Source of the DNA: Tritrichomonas musculus
Lineage: Eukaryota; Parabasalia; Tritrichomonadida; Tritrichomonadidae
Direction: 5' to 3'
Assembly: GCA_039105265.1 (NCBI GenBank)
Contig: JAPFFF010000020.1
Coordinates: 1,071,001-1,135,000, forward strand
Length of the DNA: 64,000 nucleotides
Notes under the pieces: model-generated
Databases searched by the model: none
The model's input: only the letters and a program-made list of their open reading frames with translations
What the model was told of the DNA's origin: nothing
Program-made: the position numbers and the translations under genes
Shown here: positions 1 to 10,801 of the stretch, in pieces
Numbering within the stretch: position 1 is the stretch's first letter
How the letters are laid out: the number at the start of each line of letters is the position of its first letter

Positions 1-1
1 A

Positions 2-1831
2 GAACGGGTCTTTTATAAATGCATTTCATTAAAAGACATTTCAATTCCATCATCTGTCACCACAATTAAATCAAATGCATTTTCTGATTGTGCTTTTAAA
101 GAAATTACAATTCCATCGTCTGTAACTTTTATAGGATATTCAGCTTTCGCTTATTGTTCATCATTAAAAAAAGTGATATTTCAAAACCCAACGTCAGTGC
201 CTTCTATTGAAGAACGCGCCTTTTATGGATGCAAATCATTAATGGGCATTTCGATTCCATCATCTGTCACCATAATTAAATCATATGCATTTGTGAACAG
301 TTCTCTTAATGAAATTACAATTCCATCTTCTGTAACTTCTATTGGAGGTTCTGCTCTCAGTTATTGTTCATCATTAAAAAAAGTGATATTTCAAAACCCA
401 ACGTCAGTGCCATCTTTCGAAGAAAGTGTCTTTTTTGAATGTAGTTCATTAATGAACATCTCAATTCCATCATCTGTCACCGCTATTAAATCAAAGGCAT
501 TTGAGTACTGTACTCTTGTAGAAATTACAATTCCATCTTCTGTAACTTTTATTGGATGTTCTGCTTTCGGTTATTGTTCATCATTACAAAAAGTGATATT
601 TCAAAACCCATCATCAGTGCCATCTTTCGAAGAATATGTCTTTTATGGATGCAAGTCATTAATTAATATATCAATTCCCTCATCTGTCACCGCTATTAAA
701 TCAAAAGCATTTGGGCACTGCCCTTTTAGAGAAATTACAATTCCATCTTCTGTGACTATTATAGAAAATAGTGCCTTTGTGAATTGCCCAAAGTTATCTG
801 AATTGACATTCGAAGATCCTTCATCTTTAAAATATATATTAAAAAATTCTTTTGAAGGATGCAATTCTTTACCAAAAGATTTTTTTGAAGTTAATTCATC
901 ATTGTTTAAGAAAATTAAGATTCCTCCTTATATTACAATAATTGAAATTTCATTTTTTAGAGAATATCATGAGTTAACTGAACTAATTATTCCTTCTTCT
1001 GTTACTAAAATTGGTTCATTTTCTTTTTATGGATGCAAATCTTTATCAAAAATATCTTTTGAAACTCCTTCATCATTAACAACAATTTTAAACGATGCAT
1101 TTAATGGATGTATATCATTAAAAGAGATTATACTGCCTAGTTCTGTTAGGATTATTGAAGATTATGCATTTGAATCATGTAAAATGTTAAATAAAGTATC
1201 ACTTAAGACACTTTCATCATTAACTTTAATTGATGATCATACTTTTTTGAATTGTTCATCATTGAGGAAAATATCATTTCCTCAATCATTAACTATAATT
1301 GAATATCTTGCTTTTAAAAATTGTTCTCAATTGAAAAAAATAAAAATCCCATCTTCAGTAATTTCAATTGAAAATGGAGCGTTTCTAAATTGTTCATCAT
1401 TGAAATTTGTTTCTTTCGATGATAAATCTAATTTAAAAAAAATCGGTAAATATGCTTTTAGAGGATGTTCATCGTTAGATCTTATATCAATTCCTTCTTC
1501 TGTTACATATATCGGAGAAGGATGTTTTTTTAAATGCACTGCATTGTCCCTGATCAATATTCCTTCATCAATAAAAATACTAGAAAAATATATTTTCTCC
1601 AATTGCTCGTCATTGATGCAAATACTTATCCCTCCTTCTACTCTTAAAATTGAAGAAAAAGCATTTTATCAATGTTTATCTCTAAAGCAAATAGATATAC
1701 CTTTATCTGTGACATCAATTGGAAATGATGCATTTTCAGGCTGCTCATCTTTAAAGCATATATTAATTCCTTCATCAGTTAAAGAATTTGGAAAGCAAGA
1801 CTTACAACATATCATCGCTTTTGATGCTTAA
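2..1831 (+). CDS. BspA-like leucine-rich-repeat protein, 5' end outside the window
   Basis: The frame is open from the left edge to the TAA at 1829-1831, so only the C-terminal 609 or so residues are seen. It is built almost entirely of BspA-type (TpLRR, LRR_5) repeats with the signature I-P-S-S-V-T-x-I-x-x-x-A-F-x-x-C-S-S-L. The first third (2-800) consists of nearly identical units at DNA level, including repeated VIFQNP stretches, while the rest is more diverged, which suggests recent tandem expansion of the N-terminal part. There is no membrane anchor after the repeats; the protein ends shortly after the last one. BspA-like proteins form a very large family in trichomonads, and some are surface proteins thought to bind host or bacterial matrix. 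Whether this one is surface or internal cannot be decided without the N-terminus. Family assignment is certain; function is inferred. Confidence 0.9.
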   Translation, partial: ERVFYKCISLKDISIPSSVTTIKSNAFSDCAFKEITIPSSVTFIGYSAFAYCSSLKKVIFQNPTSVPSIEERAFYGCKSLMGISIPSSVTIIKSYAFVNSSLNEITIPSSVTSIGGSALSYCSSLKKVIFQNPTSVPSFEESVFFECSSLMNISIPSSVTAIKSKAFEYCTLVEITIPSSVTFIGCSAFGYCSSLQKVIFQNPSSVPSFEEYVFYGCKSLINISIPSSVTAIKSKAFGHCPFREITIPSSVTIIENSAFVNCPKLSELTFEDPSSLKYILKNSFEGCNSLPKDFFEVNSSLFKKIKIPPYITIIEISFFREYHELTELIIPSSVTKIGSFSFYGCKSLSKISFETPSSLTTILNDAFNGCISLKEIILPSSVRIIEDYAFESCKMLNKVSLKTLSSLTLIDDHTFLNCSSLRKISFPQSLTIIEYLAFKNCSQLKKIKIPSSVISIENGAFLNCSSLKFVSFDDKSNLKKIGKYAFRGCSSLDLISIPSSVTYIGEGCFFKCTALSLINIPSSIKILEKYIFSNCSSLMQILIPPSTLKIEEKAFYQCLSLKQIDIPLSVTSIGNDAFSGCSSLKHILIPSSVKEFGKQDLQHIIAFDA

Positions 1832-2426
1832 TTTCTTAATAAACTATAATTATTAAAAACAATGTTCTGAATTTTATGATGATGAAACCAAATGAGCCTT
1901 ATATTAAAACATGAATCAAAGATTTTTTGATCATTATCTTCTCTATTCTAATCTAGAAAATATTTGTTAAGAATACATAGTCATATTTTGGGCTGAAAAT
2001 TAAATTGAGAAACTGGTTGTTTAGCCCTTCTGCGGTTTTGTAAAATACTGCTTTTTCGTCGTTAACTGAATAGTTTATTTTACAAAACTTTTACGGCACA
2101 ACTGCAACTTTTTGAATATTCTACATAAAAAATCTGCCATTACATACGGCCGTATGCCTAGCTGCTACTCATTCTTTATACAAATAAAGTCAATTATATA
2201 CTATTCAATAAATATTATTTAAATTAAATAAAAATATTTATGGTATATATATAAACTGGTACGCAAATTTTCGTAATTTTCAATTTCATTGAATTTAAAA
2301 AATAATCAATTCAATATTTGAAATTTGAATAGTACGAGAATTTGCGTACAAGTTTATATATTAATTATAAAACACAAATAAATCGAAAAAGAAGTTTTTT
2401 AAAAATAAGTTTTTATTTGAAAAGAA
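1832..2426. other. Intergenic region with several inverted repeats
   Basis: No gene is seen. The stretch holds a short hairpin at 1990-2027 (GGGCTGAA against TTTAGCCC), a perfect 13-bp inverted repeat at 2035-2047 and 2076-2088 (GTTTTGTAAAATA), and the longer inverted-repeat element listed separately at 2248-2360. The remainder is AT-rich sequence between two convergent genes. Confidence 0.5.
2248..2360. mobile_element. Short inverted-repeat element, MITE-like
   Basis: Two arms of about 27 bp (2248-2274 and roughly 2334-2360) are inverted copies with two mismatches; the shared core is GGTACGCAAATTTTCGTA in the left arm against TGTACGCAAATTCTCGTA in the right arm read in reverse complement. 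The arms are flanked by TA-rich sequence compatible with a TA target. The inside also pairs partly (TTCAATTTCATTGAATT). The size and layout fit a miniature transposon, perhaps of the mariner type, which is known from Trichomonas. That family is a guess; it could also be a simple hairpin. Confidence 0.4.
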
Positions 2427-5237
2427 TTAAATTAAAATACAAGATTTAGACTTTTTCTGAGTTGGAATTTCTTCATTTTCTTGTGTTTTATTTTCTTCTT
2501 TTTTAACAGGTTCAGATTTCTTTTGCTTCTTTGATTTCTCTTCATTTTCTTCCTTTGTCTCTTGTTTTTCATTATTTTCTTTTTTCTTTTTATTTGTTTT
2601 CTTCATTTTCTCTCGTTCTTTTCTAAAGCCTTCTTCACCACCACGAACAGACTTCTGAATTTCTTCATCGAGTTCCTTGATGATTTTCATCTTCTTCATT
2701 CTTTCATTCGCCTTCATTTCCTCGTAGTCCAACTCTTCTTGTCTTTCCTCATCGATTCTTTTTTGACGACGAGCAGATATGGTGAAGACGTCGTTATTTT
2801 CTTCTTCAATCAGTTGTTGTTGAAGTTGGACGAGCTCATTTCGCTTGTCAGGATCAGTTTCAAGTTGTTCTTCAATCATGCGAATTCGTTTATTCAAATT
2901 GGCGATTTTTCGTTCCGCCAGCAGCTTCTCTCTTCTTTCCATGTCTTCGTATTCAATTTTCCTTCTTCTTGAACTTTCAAGTCTTTCTTCTGTCAATCTT
3001 TTGTCCTTCTTTTCCCAATCGTCACGTAGTTGATTGATTTGCTTAACGAAATCCAACTTCAGCAAATTTTCTCTTCGTTCCATTTCATCGAAACGAAGTT
3101 GCAGCATTTCGTTTCGTTGCTTTAATTTTGATGTTTTTTCAGTCAATTCATTGATTTCCTTCTGTTCAGCAACATAAATATCAGTTTCTTCACTTTCGCT
3201 CTCATTTTCACTTTCATTTTCATTTTTGTTTTCTTCTTCTTCTTCATTTAATAAGATTTGTTCTTTCAACATGTCATCAACGTTTCTTTTTACAGTTAAC
3301 GGAATATCATCATTGTAGTCTATTTTGCCTTCAATTTCATTTTTAATGTCATTCATCATTCGCTTCTCTTTCAATGATTCTTCATGCAGGTCAAAATCAA
3401 TGACGTAATAATGCTGACGTCCATACAATTTCTCTCCCCATAAATTCAAGTCGTAATCGCCTTTGCTGTGGAAAGAGACTGAATATTCACGATCAACGAT
3501 ATGATTCTGTCCTGTTTCTTTTTCATTCAGTAATGTTGGATAAATAGTTTGACTATCTTCTTTATTCACAGGGACGAAATAGACACTCAATTTTTTCTCA
3601 CTAAAAACATGGAAGTAAAAATCGAACTTTTTCAGAACAACAACCGACGTTGAAGGCTCAGTCCAAACTTCGTCAGGATGACTTGTTTTAAAAGGAACAA
3701 ATTCTCTTGTCTTTGGAACATCAGATATTGAATAGTATGCATGATCCCCACTTGAACCGGTAACGTCGAAATAATACGTCACTCCATACGAATAAGTTCC
3801 TTCATCGTTCTTGAAATAGATGTACACTTCCCAACGGCCGTTTTCGGGGAATTCAACAAAGACCCAATCTTCAACCAAACGGTCATCACCATCACCACTT
3901 TCAAAAGGAAGTTCGGTTGCAAACGTATGAAAAACCAGATCAACAGATTCTTCGGACTCTCTTTGAAAAGTGCCTTTTTTGATCTTGAAAACATGAATCA
4001 ATAACTCAGCTCTTTTCAACTTCACTGTGAAACGAATACGTGCAAAACCTTTGGTGACTGTTGACAATCCTTCAAGCGGAGTGATCGGCTTGAAGCCAGC
4101 TTCTTCCATGCCGTCACCAGGTATGTGATCGAGGACCAGTTTTGCGCCTTTCACGAAGAAATAGTTATCAAAAAGTGACTTTCTATCTCCGTAAACTTCA
4201 ACGCGCCATTGTCCGTTCTCAGGAAAACAGATGGACATCTTATAGCGGCATCTTTTCTCTTCAGGTTGATAACTAAATGCATTAGCAGGAAGATTTCGTT
4301 CAAGACACTTGAAAGAAGCAAAAATGGAGTCTCTCTTCTTCCATTCTTTTCCTTCCATTATGAAAAAGTTGGCTGTAACACGATTACCGGGCATCAAGAA
4401 ACTAAACTGCATTTCATATTTGCCATCCTTAACGTCAATGACCAAAAAAGGATTCGATTCAAGACGTACTTCCTTTGAAAAACTGATTTTATTCAATGCT
4501 GTAAACTTCTCAAATGGAAACGAATAACGATACGATGTAAACTTATCGTAATCGGGGTAATGTGATATGCACCCTAAATAATATGGTATCAGAAAATAGC
4601 TCTTGACATAACTGAATGAAAAAACGCCATTGTCATCAACGGGTCCAGCACCCCATGTCGGTTCTGACAAAAAAGATTCGCCGTCAATTTCGACAAAAAC
4701 GCAGGCATGGTCCCTTTTTGGTTCTGTCGGGGGGTTGGTGGGTTCGTAACCGTGGCCTTTTGAGGTGTTGCCAAATTTTAAAATTGTCATGATTTTTGAG
4801 GTGATCCCTACTTTTTTTGACAAGGCGACAAAAAAATCTGAATATTCGGCACAGACGCCTTTGTTGGTCGTGAATATTTCATCAATAGACATGGAATCGC
4901 GTTCCTTCATTAAAAATCGTGCCCAGTCATATTGAATGTGATGGGTGGCGTAATAATATACAGCATATAATTTATCCATTGGAGTCTGAAAATTATCTTT
5001 GATTCCTTGCGCAAGCGAATTAAAATCGTTAAATGTGTTGTCTTCAATGTACTTTTCAACTTTTGTCCAGTTGACTGGTGGAGGATTACGGATATTAATA
5101 TTTAATGATTCAGAAAGACCACCGACTGAGAAAAATTCGAGAAATTCTCTTGGAATTTCTTTATATAGAATTGGTTTTGAGTCGGTAAGTCTGCTTAAGT
5201 ATCTGAGATAATAAGTAAAATTCTCTTGATTAATCAT
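2427..5237 (-). CDS. Transglutaminase-like protein with C-terminal coiled coil and CAAX-type end
   Basis: The 936-residue protein starts at the ATG complementary to 5235-5237. Residues about 85-200 form a transglutaminase-like core of the kyphoscoliosis-peptidase type: the catalytic cysteine lies in NKGVCAEYSDFFVALS (Cys129), the histidine in RDHACVFVEIDG (His177), and the third site reads SEPTW, with Glu192 where an aspartate is usual. Beta-rich segments with repeated G-x-W-x-V-x-x-Y patterns fill residues about 250-600. From about 640 the chain is a long, highly charged Lys/Glu coiled coil. The last four residues are C-I-L-I, a CAAX box, so prenylation and membrane attachment are likely. 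Similar transglutaminase-like proteins in other eukaryotes act at cell-wall or cytoskeletal junctions. Enzymatic activity is uncertain because of the Asp-to-Glu change. Confidence 0.75.
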   Translation of the reverse strand: MINQENFTYYLRYLSRLTDSKPILYKEIPREFLEFFSVGGLSESLNINIRNPPPVNWTKVEKYIEDNTFNDFNSLAQGIKDNFQTPMDKLYAVYYYATHHIQYDWARFLMKERDSMSIDEIFTTNKGVCAEYSDFFVALSKKVGITSKIMTILKFGNTSKGHGYEPTNPPTEPKRDHACVFVEIDGESFLSEPTWGAGPVDDNGVFSFSYVKSYFLIPYYLGCISHYPDYDKFTSYRYSFPFEKFTALNKISFSKEVRLESNPFLVIDVKDGKYEMQFSFLMPGNRVTANFFIMEGKEWKKRDSIFASFKCLERNLPANAFSYQPEEKRCRYKMSICFPENGQWRVEVYGDRKSLFDNYFFVKGAKLVLDHIPGDGMEEAGFKPITPLEGLSTVTKGFARIRFTVKLKRAELLIHVFKIKKGTFQRESEESVDLVFHTFATELPFESGDGDDRLVEDWVFVEFPENGRWEVYIYFKNDEGTYSYGVTYYFDVTGSSGDHAYYSISDVPKTREFVPFKTSHPDEVWTEPSTSVVVLKKFDFYFHVFSEKKLSVYFVPVNKEDSQTIYPTLLNEKETGQNHIVDREYSVSFHSKGDYDLNLWGEKLYGRQHYYVIDFDLHEESLKEKRMMNDIKNEIEGKIDYNDDIPLTVKRNVDDMLKEQILLNEEEEENKNENESENESESEETDIYVAEQKEINELTEKTSKLKQRNEMLQLRFDEMERRENLLKLDFVKQINQLRDDWEKKDKRLTEERLESSRRRKIEYEDMERREKLLAERKIANLNKRIRMIEEQLETDPDKRNELVQLQQQLIEEENNDVFTISARRQKRIDEERQEELDYEEMKANERMKKMKIIKELDEEIQKSVRGGEEGFRKEREKMKKTNKKKKENNEKQETKEENEEKSKKQKKSEPVKKEENKTQENEEIPTQKKSKSCILI

Positions 5238-6146
5238 TTTTAAAAATATTCAAAAATTTCAAACAATTTTTAAAGAAGTAACGTTCTCGTTTCAAATATC
5301 TATTTTAGGAATTATTTATATATCTTAAATTATAAAAGAAAAATAAATAAAATTTTTATGATATTATTTAAAAGAATATCTTTATTTAATTATTTAACTT
5401 ATAATAACTTCTGTATTAATAATTAATTTGTTTTTTTTGTATAATTTGCCCCAGTAATTGAAATTGTTTTCTTTCAAATTTGAAAGAAAAGATTAATTCA
5501 TAATTCTATGATTTTTACTTCTTTTTTTATGAGATTGAGTTATTAAACAATTAAAATATATTCTTTCATTTCTGAATTTTAAGATATCTCAAGAATTACT
5601 AACGACCAAACATCCGAAAAAGATTTATTATAATAATGTGGATGAAAAACAAAGCTTGATATAGGGCAATTGTGAAAAGAAAATCTTCGAATTCTCACAA
5701 TTGTCAATCAAAACCATAATCTCGAATCAAAGCAAAACTATAAAACAATGAATTGAAGTATCAATGATTAATAAAAATAAATTACTGCATTATAATCAAA
5801 TTTATATTTTAATCTTAAATACAATAATATTTTTATATGATATTATTGCATCTTTTTATTCACGAGCTGGAGGACATAGATTTTGAACTTCTTTGCTGAA
5901 CATTTCTGCTTTGTACTCATTAGAAAACAATGATTTATTTTTTGAATTAATCAAAAGAAACCAATTTTCAGAGATTCATTTTATTAATAAAACATCGATA
6001 CATTTTCAAACAATTGAAGCAGCTTCAAAGAACATCTATTATTAAATATGTAAATTGCTATAAATCATTAAAAATTTTTGTTCAGTTCAATTAGGTCTAT
6101 CAAATATATGAATAATATCAAATCCAAACAAAGGAGATTGATAATC
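5238..6146. other. AT-rich intergenic region, no clear gene
   Basis: No open frame of any quality is present. A short stretch at about 5920-6030 reads as an interrupted protein-like frame on the plus strand but is too short to name. The rest is AT-rich. Confidence 0.4.
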
Positions 6147-7332
6147 CTAATAAAAGAGAAGCTTTCCAGTATATTCAGGATATTGAAAGATAATAATCTT
6201 ATTATCATCTGATAATAATCTTTTATTGTAATCAATTATATAATTTTTTTCCATTTTGGCCTTTAAATTTTCATGTTCTTTATCTAACATCATTCGATCA
6301 ATTTCTGAATTTAACTCTTCAATGTTTTCTTTTAATTCTCTGTATTTTCTTTCCAATTTCGGAGATGTCGCAACAGCTTTACATATTGCATAGAACGTAA
6401 TATCTATATACTTCTTTCAAAAATGAGTTTGGAATTTCTTCAATCTTTTTTTTAAAGAAATCTTTTATCTATCTGAATCGCTTTTTTATCGCAACATCTT
6501 AAATATTCTGCTCTATCGTCTTTAGTCTCTTTGTAAATGTCGAGCCAGTTAATGGCGGTTTGGAAGTATTAATCGAAATGTTATAAGAACGATACATGAT
6601 AGAATGTTTCAGACACTTTTTTCACTATCTCTTGAAGTGGTACAAATTGATTGATCATCTAATCAACATCGTTTCCGTTGACATAAATACGGCAAGCTTG
6701 TCAACGGATTCGATTCAATTCGTGAGATGTTCTTATGCATCAACTTGAAGCTATCGAGCAGGTACTTCTGATCTTTGGTTGATTAGGGTACCCTGCTGAC
6801 TTATGTCCATAAAATCGAATACTTTACATTAAAAATTAAAGGTTGTTATAAGCCTCTTCTCCCCGTTTCTGATTGAGAAGATAACCCAAAAAAGATAGCT
6901 CAATCGATTGGTGAAGTGATCATTCATTCAATTCACCTAATTTTATCAATTCTATTATTGTCCGGCCTTTCTTTCATTCAAAAAAGGTTCATCTATTGAA
7001 ATAACCGCTGACTGAGCAATTGAAAAGTAGCTCTGACTTATGGATATTTGAATGAACTCCAGCCAGTGATCCTTCATCTCACTCTGATGCTGCATCTTCT
7101 TGTACCTGATCACTTCGAGAAGCATCGACAGATTAGACATCTTTGAGAATTCAGTGATAACTCTCTTATAATCCTCTGAAATGATCGTAAAAATCATTTT
7201 TGTTTTGTTGAGGAGTGAATTAATGACTTGCTTGGAACTTTCATAATCATCCTTCCTATCCAAGTAGATTGCCTGATAGAATGAATACTCGTTAAAGGTT
7301 TGATTGTATAAGGCTTTTATTGATTTAATCAT
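6147..7332 (-). pseudogene. Relic of a PIKK-family protein (TOR-like FAT domain)
   Basis: The best-preserved piece is 6955-7332 (125 codons). Its pattern resembles the FAT domain of TOR kinases: a helix with FYQAIYLDRKDDYESSKQVI aligns in spacing with the TOR segment FFRAVLALHQ..FSLAQQCI, LLEVIRYKKM with EEVIQYKLV, and HWLEFIQISISQ with the TOR helix TWLKYASLC. Downstream, 6360-6950 holds short protein-like stretches in several frames separated by stops, including one reading KDQKYLLDSFKLMHKN, and 6147-6356 is a last open piece of 69 codons. There is no continuous frame and no kinase domain, so this is a degraded fragment of a host gene. The TOR/PIKK match is from memory of the family pattern and is tentative. 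Confidence 0.4.
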
Positions 7333-7642
7333 GTATTTTGGTCTACAAAAAATACCAATTATTAAAAAGAGCTCTTTTTTTAAAGCTCTGATAAAAAAGA
7401 TTCATTCTTTAAAATACTATTTGTAATTAAATATGTTAAATAAATAATTATTATTCTAATACAATAAGTAGGGGTATTTGTCAAGTTATATTTGGGACAA
7501 ACGGAGATATTACAAATTTCCCTAATTTACCAGTCATTAAAAAAAAAAGTGAAGTGAAGTTGGCAAATGTAATTTCCATTTTTTTATAATCTAACATTAA
7601 AATTCTTAATATAAATATATTCATATTAATAAGAAATGCTTC
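7333..7642. other. Intergenic region, nothing identified
   Basis: AT-rich sequence between the relic and the 3' end of the next minus-strand gene. No gene, repeat or RNA is evident. Confidence 0.4.
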
Positions 7643-9247
7643 TTAAACAGCAACTGAGATGTATTTAATATATCCAAATATTTCGATGTTTCGCATACGC
7701 ATTTTGTGGTCACCATTTGTACTTTTCCCTTTCATTGTTAATAGAATTGAACGAACAAACGGCTGATTTCCTACTGGCCTGGCTATTTCTGGATGATTTT
7801 GTGTGATCTCACCAGAGTCATTGACTTCATCGAGAACAACCTCACTGTTGTCTTCTTTGATACCTTTAAGAACCCAACTTTTGAAGAACCGAGTGCCATC
7901 ATTACGGCCAACTCTGATTCGGTACTTGTTAATTTTCACAAGAAATTTCTTGAAATCGACTTTCGCATATGAGTTTTCTTCATTTTTTGAAAACCAATGA
8001 TCGCCTTCCCATTTTGAGTCAATAAGATTTGGCAGCAATTCTTGTTCATCATCATCTGCTGAATTGCCAGTGATTTCGATAAGGCCTTTCTTGCATGGAT
8101 TTCCATTGTTTTCAGCGAAAAGCGTTTCAAAGATTCCGTTACTGCATTCTTTAGCAAGTGACATGTCCTGCAAATCTGACACATTTTTATTTAATTGCTC
8201 AATTTCTGATTTTGTGCTTGTCTGTTCTTTCTTCATTTCATCATTAAATGTCTGAATATCTTTAATTTTCGACCTGTTAGATTGAATAATTGAGTTCTGA
8301 TCGTTCATCTGTTCTTCAAGCAATTTTTCTTTCTGCGTAGATTTTTCTTGACCGTTTTCCAGTTCCGCGAGTCTTTTTTCAACTTCTCCATTTTTTTCTG
8401 TTATTTGCTTCAGCTGGAGCAAGGCATTTTCCAGCGCCTTTTCAACGTCAGATAATCTTTGGTTATACATTCTTTCTTGCTCTACCAGTCTTGTCTTCAT
8501 TTCTTTATCTTTTAAAATGAGCATTTTCATTTTCTCTTCTGAATTTCTCGGATTGAATGCAAAATGATCGTTTTTGATTGAAAACAATTTTTCGAGTTCC
8601 TCGTTGCTCATCTGAAGGTAGTCAAGCGAGCCGACAAGAATTCCAAGATTCTCTTCTTCTTCCTGGCTGACTTTTTGCTTTGAACTTTCTTCGAGAATCT
8701 TCATTACGAACGAAAAAAGTAAAGAGTGATCGTTAAGAACTCTTTTTGGCGAATTTAAGATTCGTGCAAGCATTGAAAGTGGCAATTTTTGGAGATTTCC
8801 ATGTTTTAAACAAAAATCGAGGTTTTTGGAAATTTGTTCTTCTTTTAATAAATCAATTTGTGATTCATTTTGAGATAGATTATCAATTGTTTCGCAGATA
8901 TCAGGTCTTTGCTCAACGAACTCTTTAATGATATCTAAAAGTTCAATGTATTGGTATTTTTGGCTTAAATTGTAGAGATCTTCATAATTATCATTATTGA
9001 TTTCGACTTCTTCTCTTTCAAGAGCCGATATAAATGCTTGAAAGTGGTTGAAATTAATGGAATCATGAATGTAAATTCCACCAGTTTCATTGATTTCTTT
9101 TTTTCGATCTTGAAAATATCGAAGTTTTTTTAAAAATTCATTTTTTTGAACTAAAAATTGGTGGATTTTGTTTTGATCATCTTCATATATGATTTTTAAA
9201 TCACTTTTTGCGGGGGCACTTGGTATTTTTCGCTTGATACTCTTCAT
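7643..9247 (-). CDS. BTB/POZ, coiled-coil and discoidin (F5/8 C) domain protein
   Basis: The first ATG of the frame is at 9247, giving 534 residues; the open frame extends further only through a non-ATG codon. Residues about 12-100 look like a BTB/POZ domain (DLKIIYEDDQNKIHQFLVQK, then the helices NYEDLYNLSQKYQYIELLDI). A BACK-like helical part follows. Residues about 250-370 are a Lys/Glu/Gln-rich coiled coil. The last 150 residues form a galactose-binding-like F5/8 type C domain (LLPNLIDSKWEGDHWFSK, then RIRVGRNDGTRFFKSWVLKG). This architecture is a large family in Trichomonas, probably acting in protein assembly or as adaptors for ubiquitin ligases. Genes of related architecture lie at 31131 and 63861, so the window contains three members. 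The actual binding partner is unknown. Confidence 0.8.
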   Translation of the reverse strand: MKSIKRKIPSAPAKSDLKIIYEDDQNKIHQFLVQKNEFLKKLRYFQDRKKEINETGGIYIHDSINFNHFQAFISALEREEVEINNDNYEDLYNLSQKYQYIELLDIIKEFVEQRPDICETIDNLSQNESQIDLLKEEQISKNLDFCLKHGNLQKLPLSMLARILNSPKRVLNDHSLLFSFVMKILEESSKQKVSQEEEENLGILVGSLDYLQMSNEELEKLFSIKNDHFAFNPRNSEEKMKMLILKDKEMKTRLVEQERMYNQRLSDVEKALENALLQLKQITEKNGEVEKRLAELENGQEKSTQKEKLLEEQMNDQNSIIQSNRSKIKDIQTFNDEMKKEQTSTKSEIEQLNKNVSDLQDMSLAKECSNGIFETLFAENNGNPCKKGLIEITGNSADDDEQELLPNLIDSKWEGDHWFSKNEENSYAKVDFKKFLVKINKYRIRVGRNDGTRFFKSWVLKGIKEDNSEVVLDEVNDSGEITQNHPEIARPVGNQPFVRSILLTMKGKSTNGDHKMRMRNIEIFGYIKYISVAV

Positions 9248-9366
9248 TATGGAGAATTTTAAGGCTGAGGTTCTGAGGATATTCAAAATTGAGACCTATT
9301 CAAAAATTTTATATTTTTTTTTTAATTCACATGGCATAATAAATTTAGAAAATCATAATATTTTAA

Positions 9367-10801
9367 GGTACAAATCCAGTACGTTTAGTAACCGTAAGGA
9401 TGTCGATTTGGGCAATTTGATTTTTTTTTGGGCAAACGGTTTTGGGCAGAGAGTTTCATAAAAAAAAAATGGGCGAGCTGGGGTATAAAAAAAAAAGCAT
9501 AATTCGAAAAATCGAACCAGGCACTTCTCAATTTTCGCAAACACTAGAATCAATCAATCAATCTCAATCCAAAATTTGGAATGAATTTCCCAAAAACGAG
9601 ATTGGTCAGCTTTGTTCGAGTTTTAATTCTCTCTTACAAACTTGTATCAATTCAAATTGAGATTTAATTTCAGAGATTTTAAGATGTTCAATTGAAAGCG
9701 ATTTATCAGTCGTTTTAAACAGATGATTTGCTTACAACTGATTAATTAAATCATCGATATGATCCAACAATCAATGATCAGCCGATAAGTTAACTGACAA
9801 GAGGGCAGCATACAATTGATGAATTTTACTTTTAATTATAAAAAAAAGTGAAAAAATGGAATGTAAAGAGATGACAAAAACGTTTGTTAGCAAACTGGAA
9901 TCCTAGATATTTAAAAAACAGCGATTCTATTTTCTCAGAAAATACCAACTTTTTCAATTGTTTTATAAAAAATAAACTACATTTTTAATGATATAATAAA
10001 TAACTTTTTGATGGAATTGAATAATAAGAAATATTTTGAGAGAAAAAATTCACTTATTTCTGAGACTTGAAAAAATAAACTAAGTTTTTAAATTCTCGCG
10101 TTCGATAAGAAATTTTTTTGTAATATCTCAATTAATATATGACAAAAAATTAATTTTATTATAAATATAGCATTTATATATTAATAAGTATATAGAAAGC
10201 TAAACAAATAATAAAAAATATTTTTAATTATTAAGATATTATAATTTTAAATTGAATGTTTAGAGAAAAATTAAAAACAACGATTAAAAAACTCAGAAAA
10301 AATATTTGTATGAAATTAAAGAACAATTCAAATGCTAAATATATCAATATTTCCTTATCTTACTTTCAAAATGCATAAAATTTTCATAATTTATTATATA
10401 TTTAAAATAAAACATTTATATAACCAAAAAAAGTATAATATCAAAAAAAATTGATTTATTATAATGAATATTTTGCATGAGTTTATTCAATTTTGTATTT
10501 TAATAATTTCCCACTTACCCAAATATAAAAAGGCAATGGGTTGGGCTGCCCAAAGCCAAATTGCCCAAAACCGACATCCTTAGTAACCGCAATTTTTTTT
10601 GACATTCTCAAAGAATAAGATGACATGTTAAATAAAAAACGATTATTTTCATTCATTTCATATAACATGTCATAATGTTTATTTAAATTGTAAAATAAGT
10701 GTCAAAAACAAACCTAGTCAATTTAAACTTTTTCAGAGACATGCAACTATTCAAATAATAAACGTTCTCCTATTCAAAAAATAACGTACTGGATTTGTAC
10801 C
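9367..10801. mobile_element. TTAA-flanked inverted-repeat transposon carrying a nested insertion
   Basis: The ends are a perfect 19-bp inverted repeat, GGTACAAATCCAGTACGTT at 9367-9385 and its complement at 10783-10801. Each end is abutted by TTAA (9363-9366 and 10802-10805), which fits a TTAA target duplication. TTAA targets are the hallmark of the piggyBac superfamily, but the ends do not start with the usual CCC, so the superfamily is not certain. Without the nested element the unit would be only about 240 bp, so it is a non-autonomous MITE-sized element. No transposase is coded. Confidence 0.75.
9395..10582. mobile_element. Nested non-autonomous DNA transposon of 1188 bp
   Basis: It begins TAAGGATGTCGATTTGGGC at 9395 and ends with the complement of TAAGGATGTCGGTTTTGGGC at 10582; the inverted repeat runs about 25 bp with one small indel. 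The sequence GTAACCG flanks both ends (9388-9394 and 10583-10589), a 7-bp duplication that could be counted as 8-9 bp depending on where the element is cut. It sits inside the TTAA element at 9367-10801 and is therefore younger. The inside is AT-rich with no coding capacity. Duplications of 8-9 bp would suggest hAT or Mutator-like transposases; the family is not settled. Confidence 0.7.

Noticed and set aside
9442-9660. Plus-strand 72-codon frame inside the nested transposon
   Set aside because: Low-complexity composition, no domain, and it starts within the terminal-repeat zone; treated as chance.
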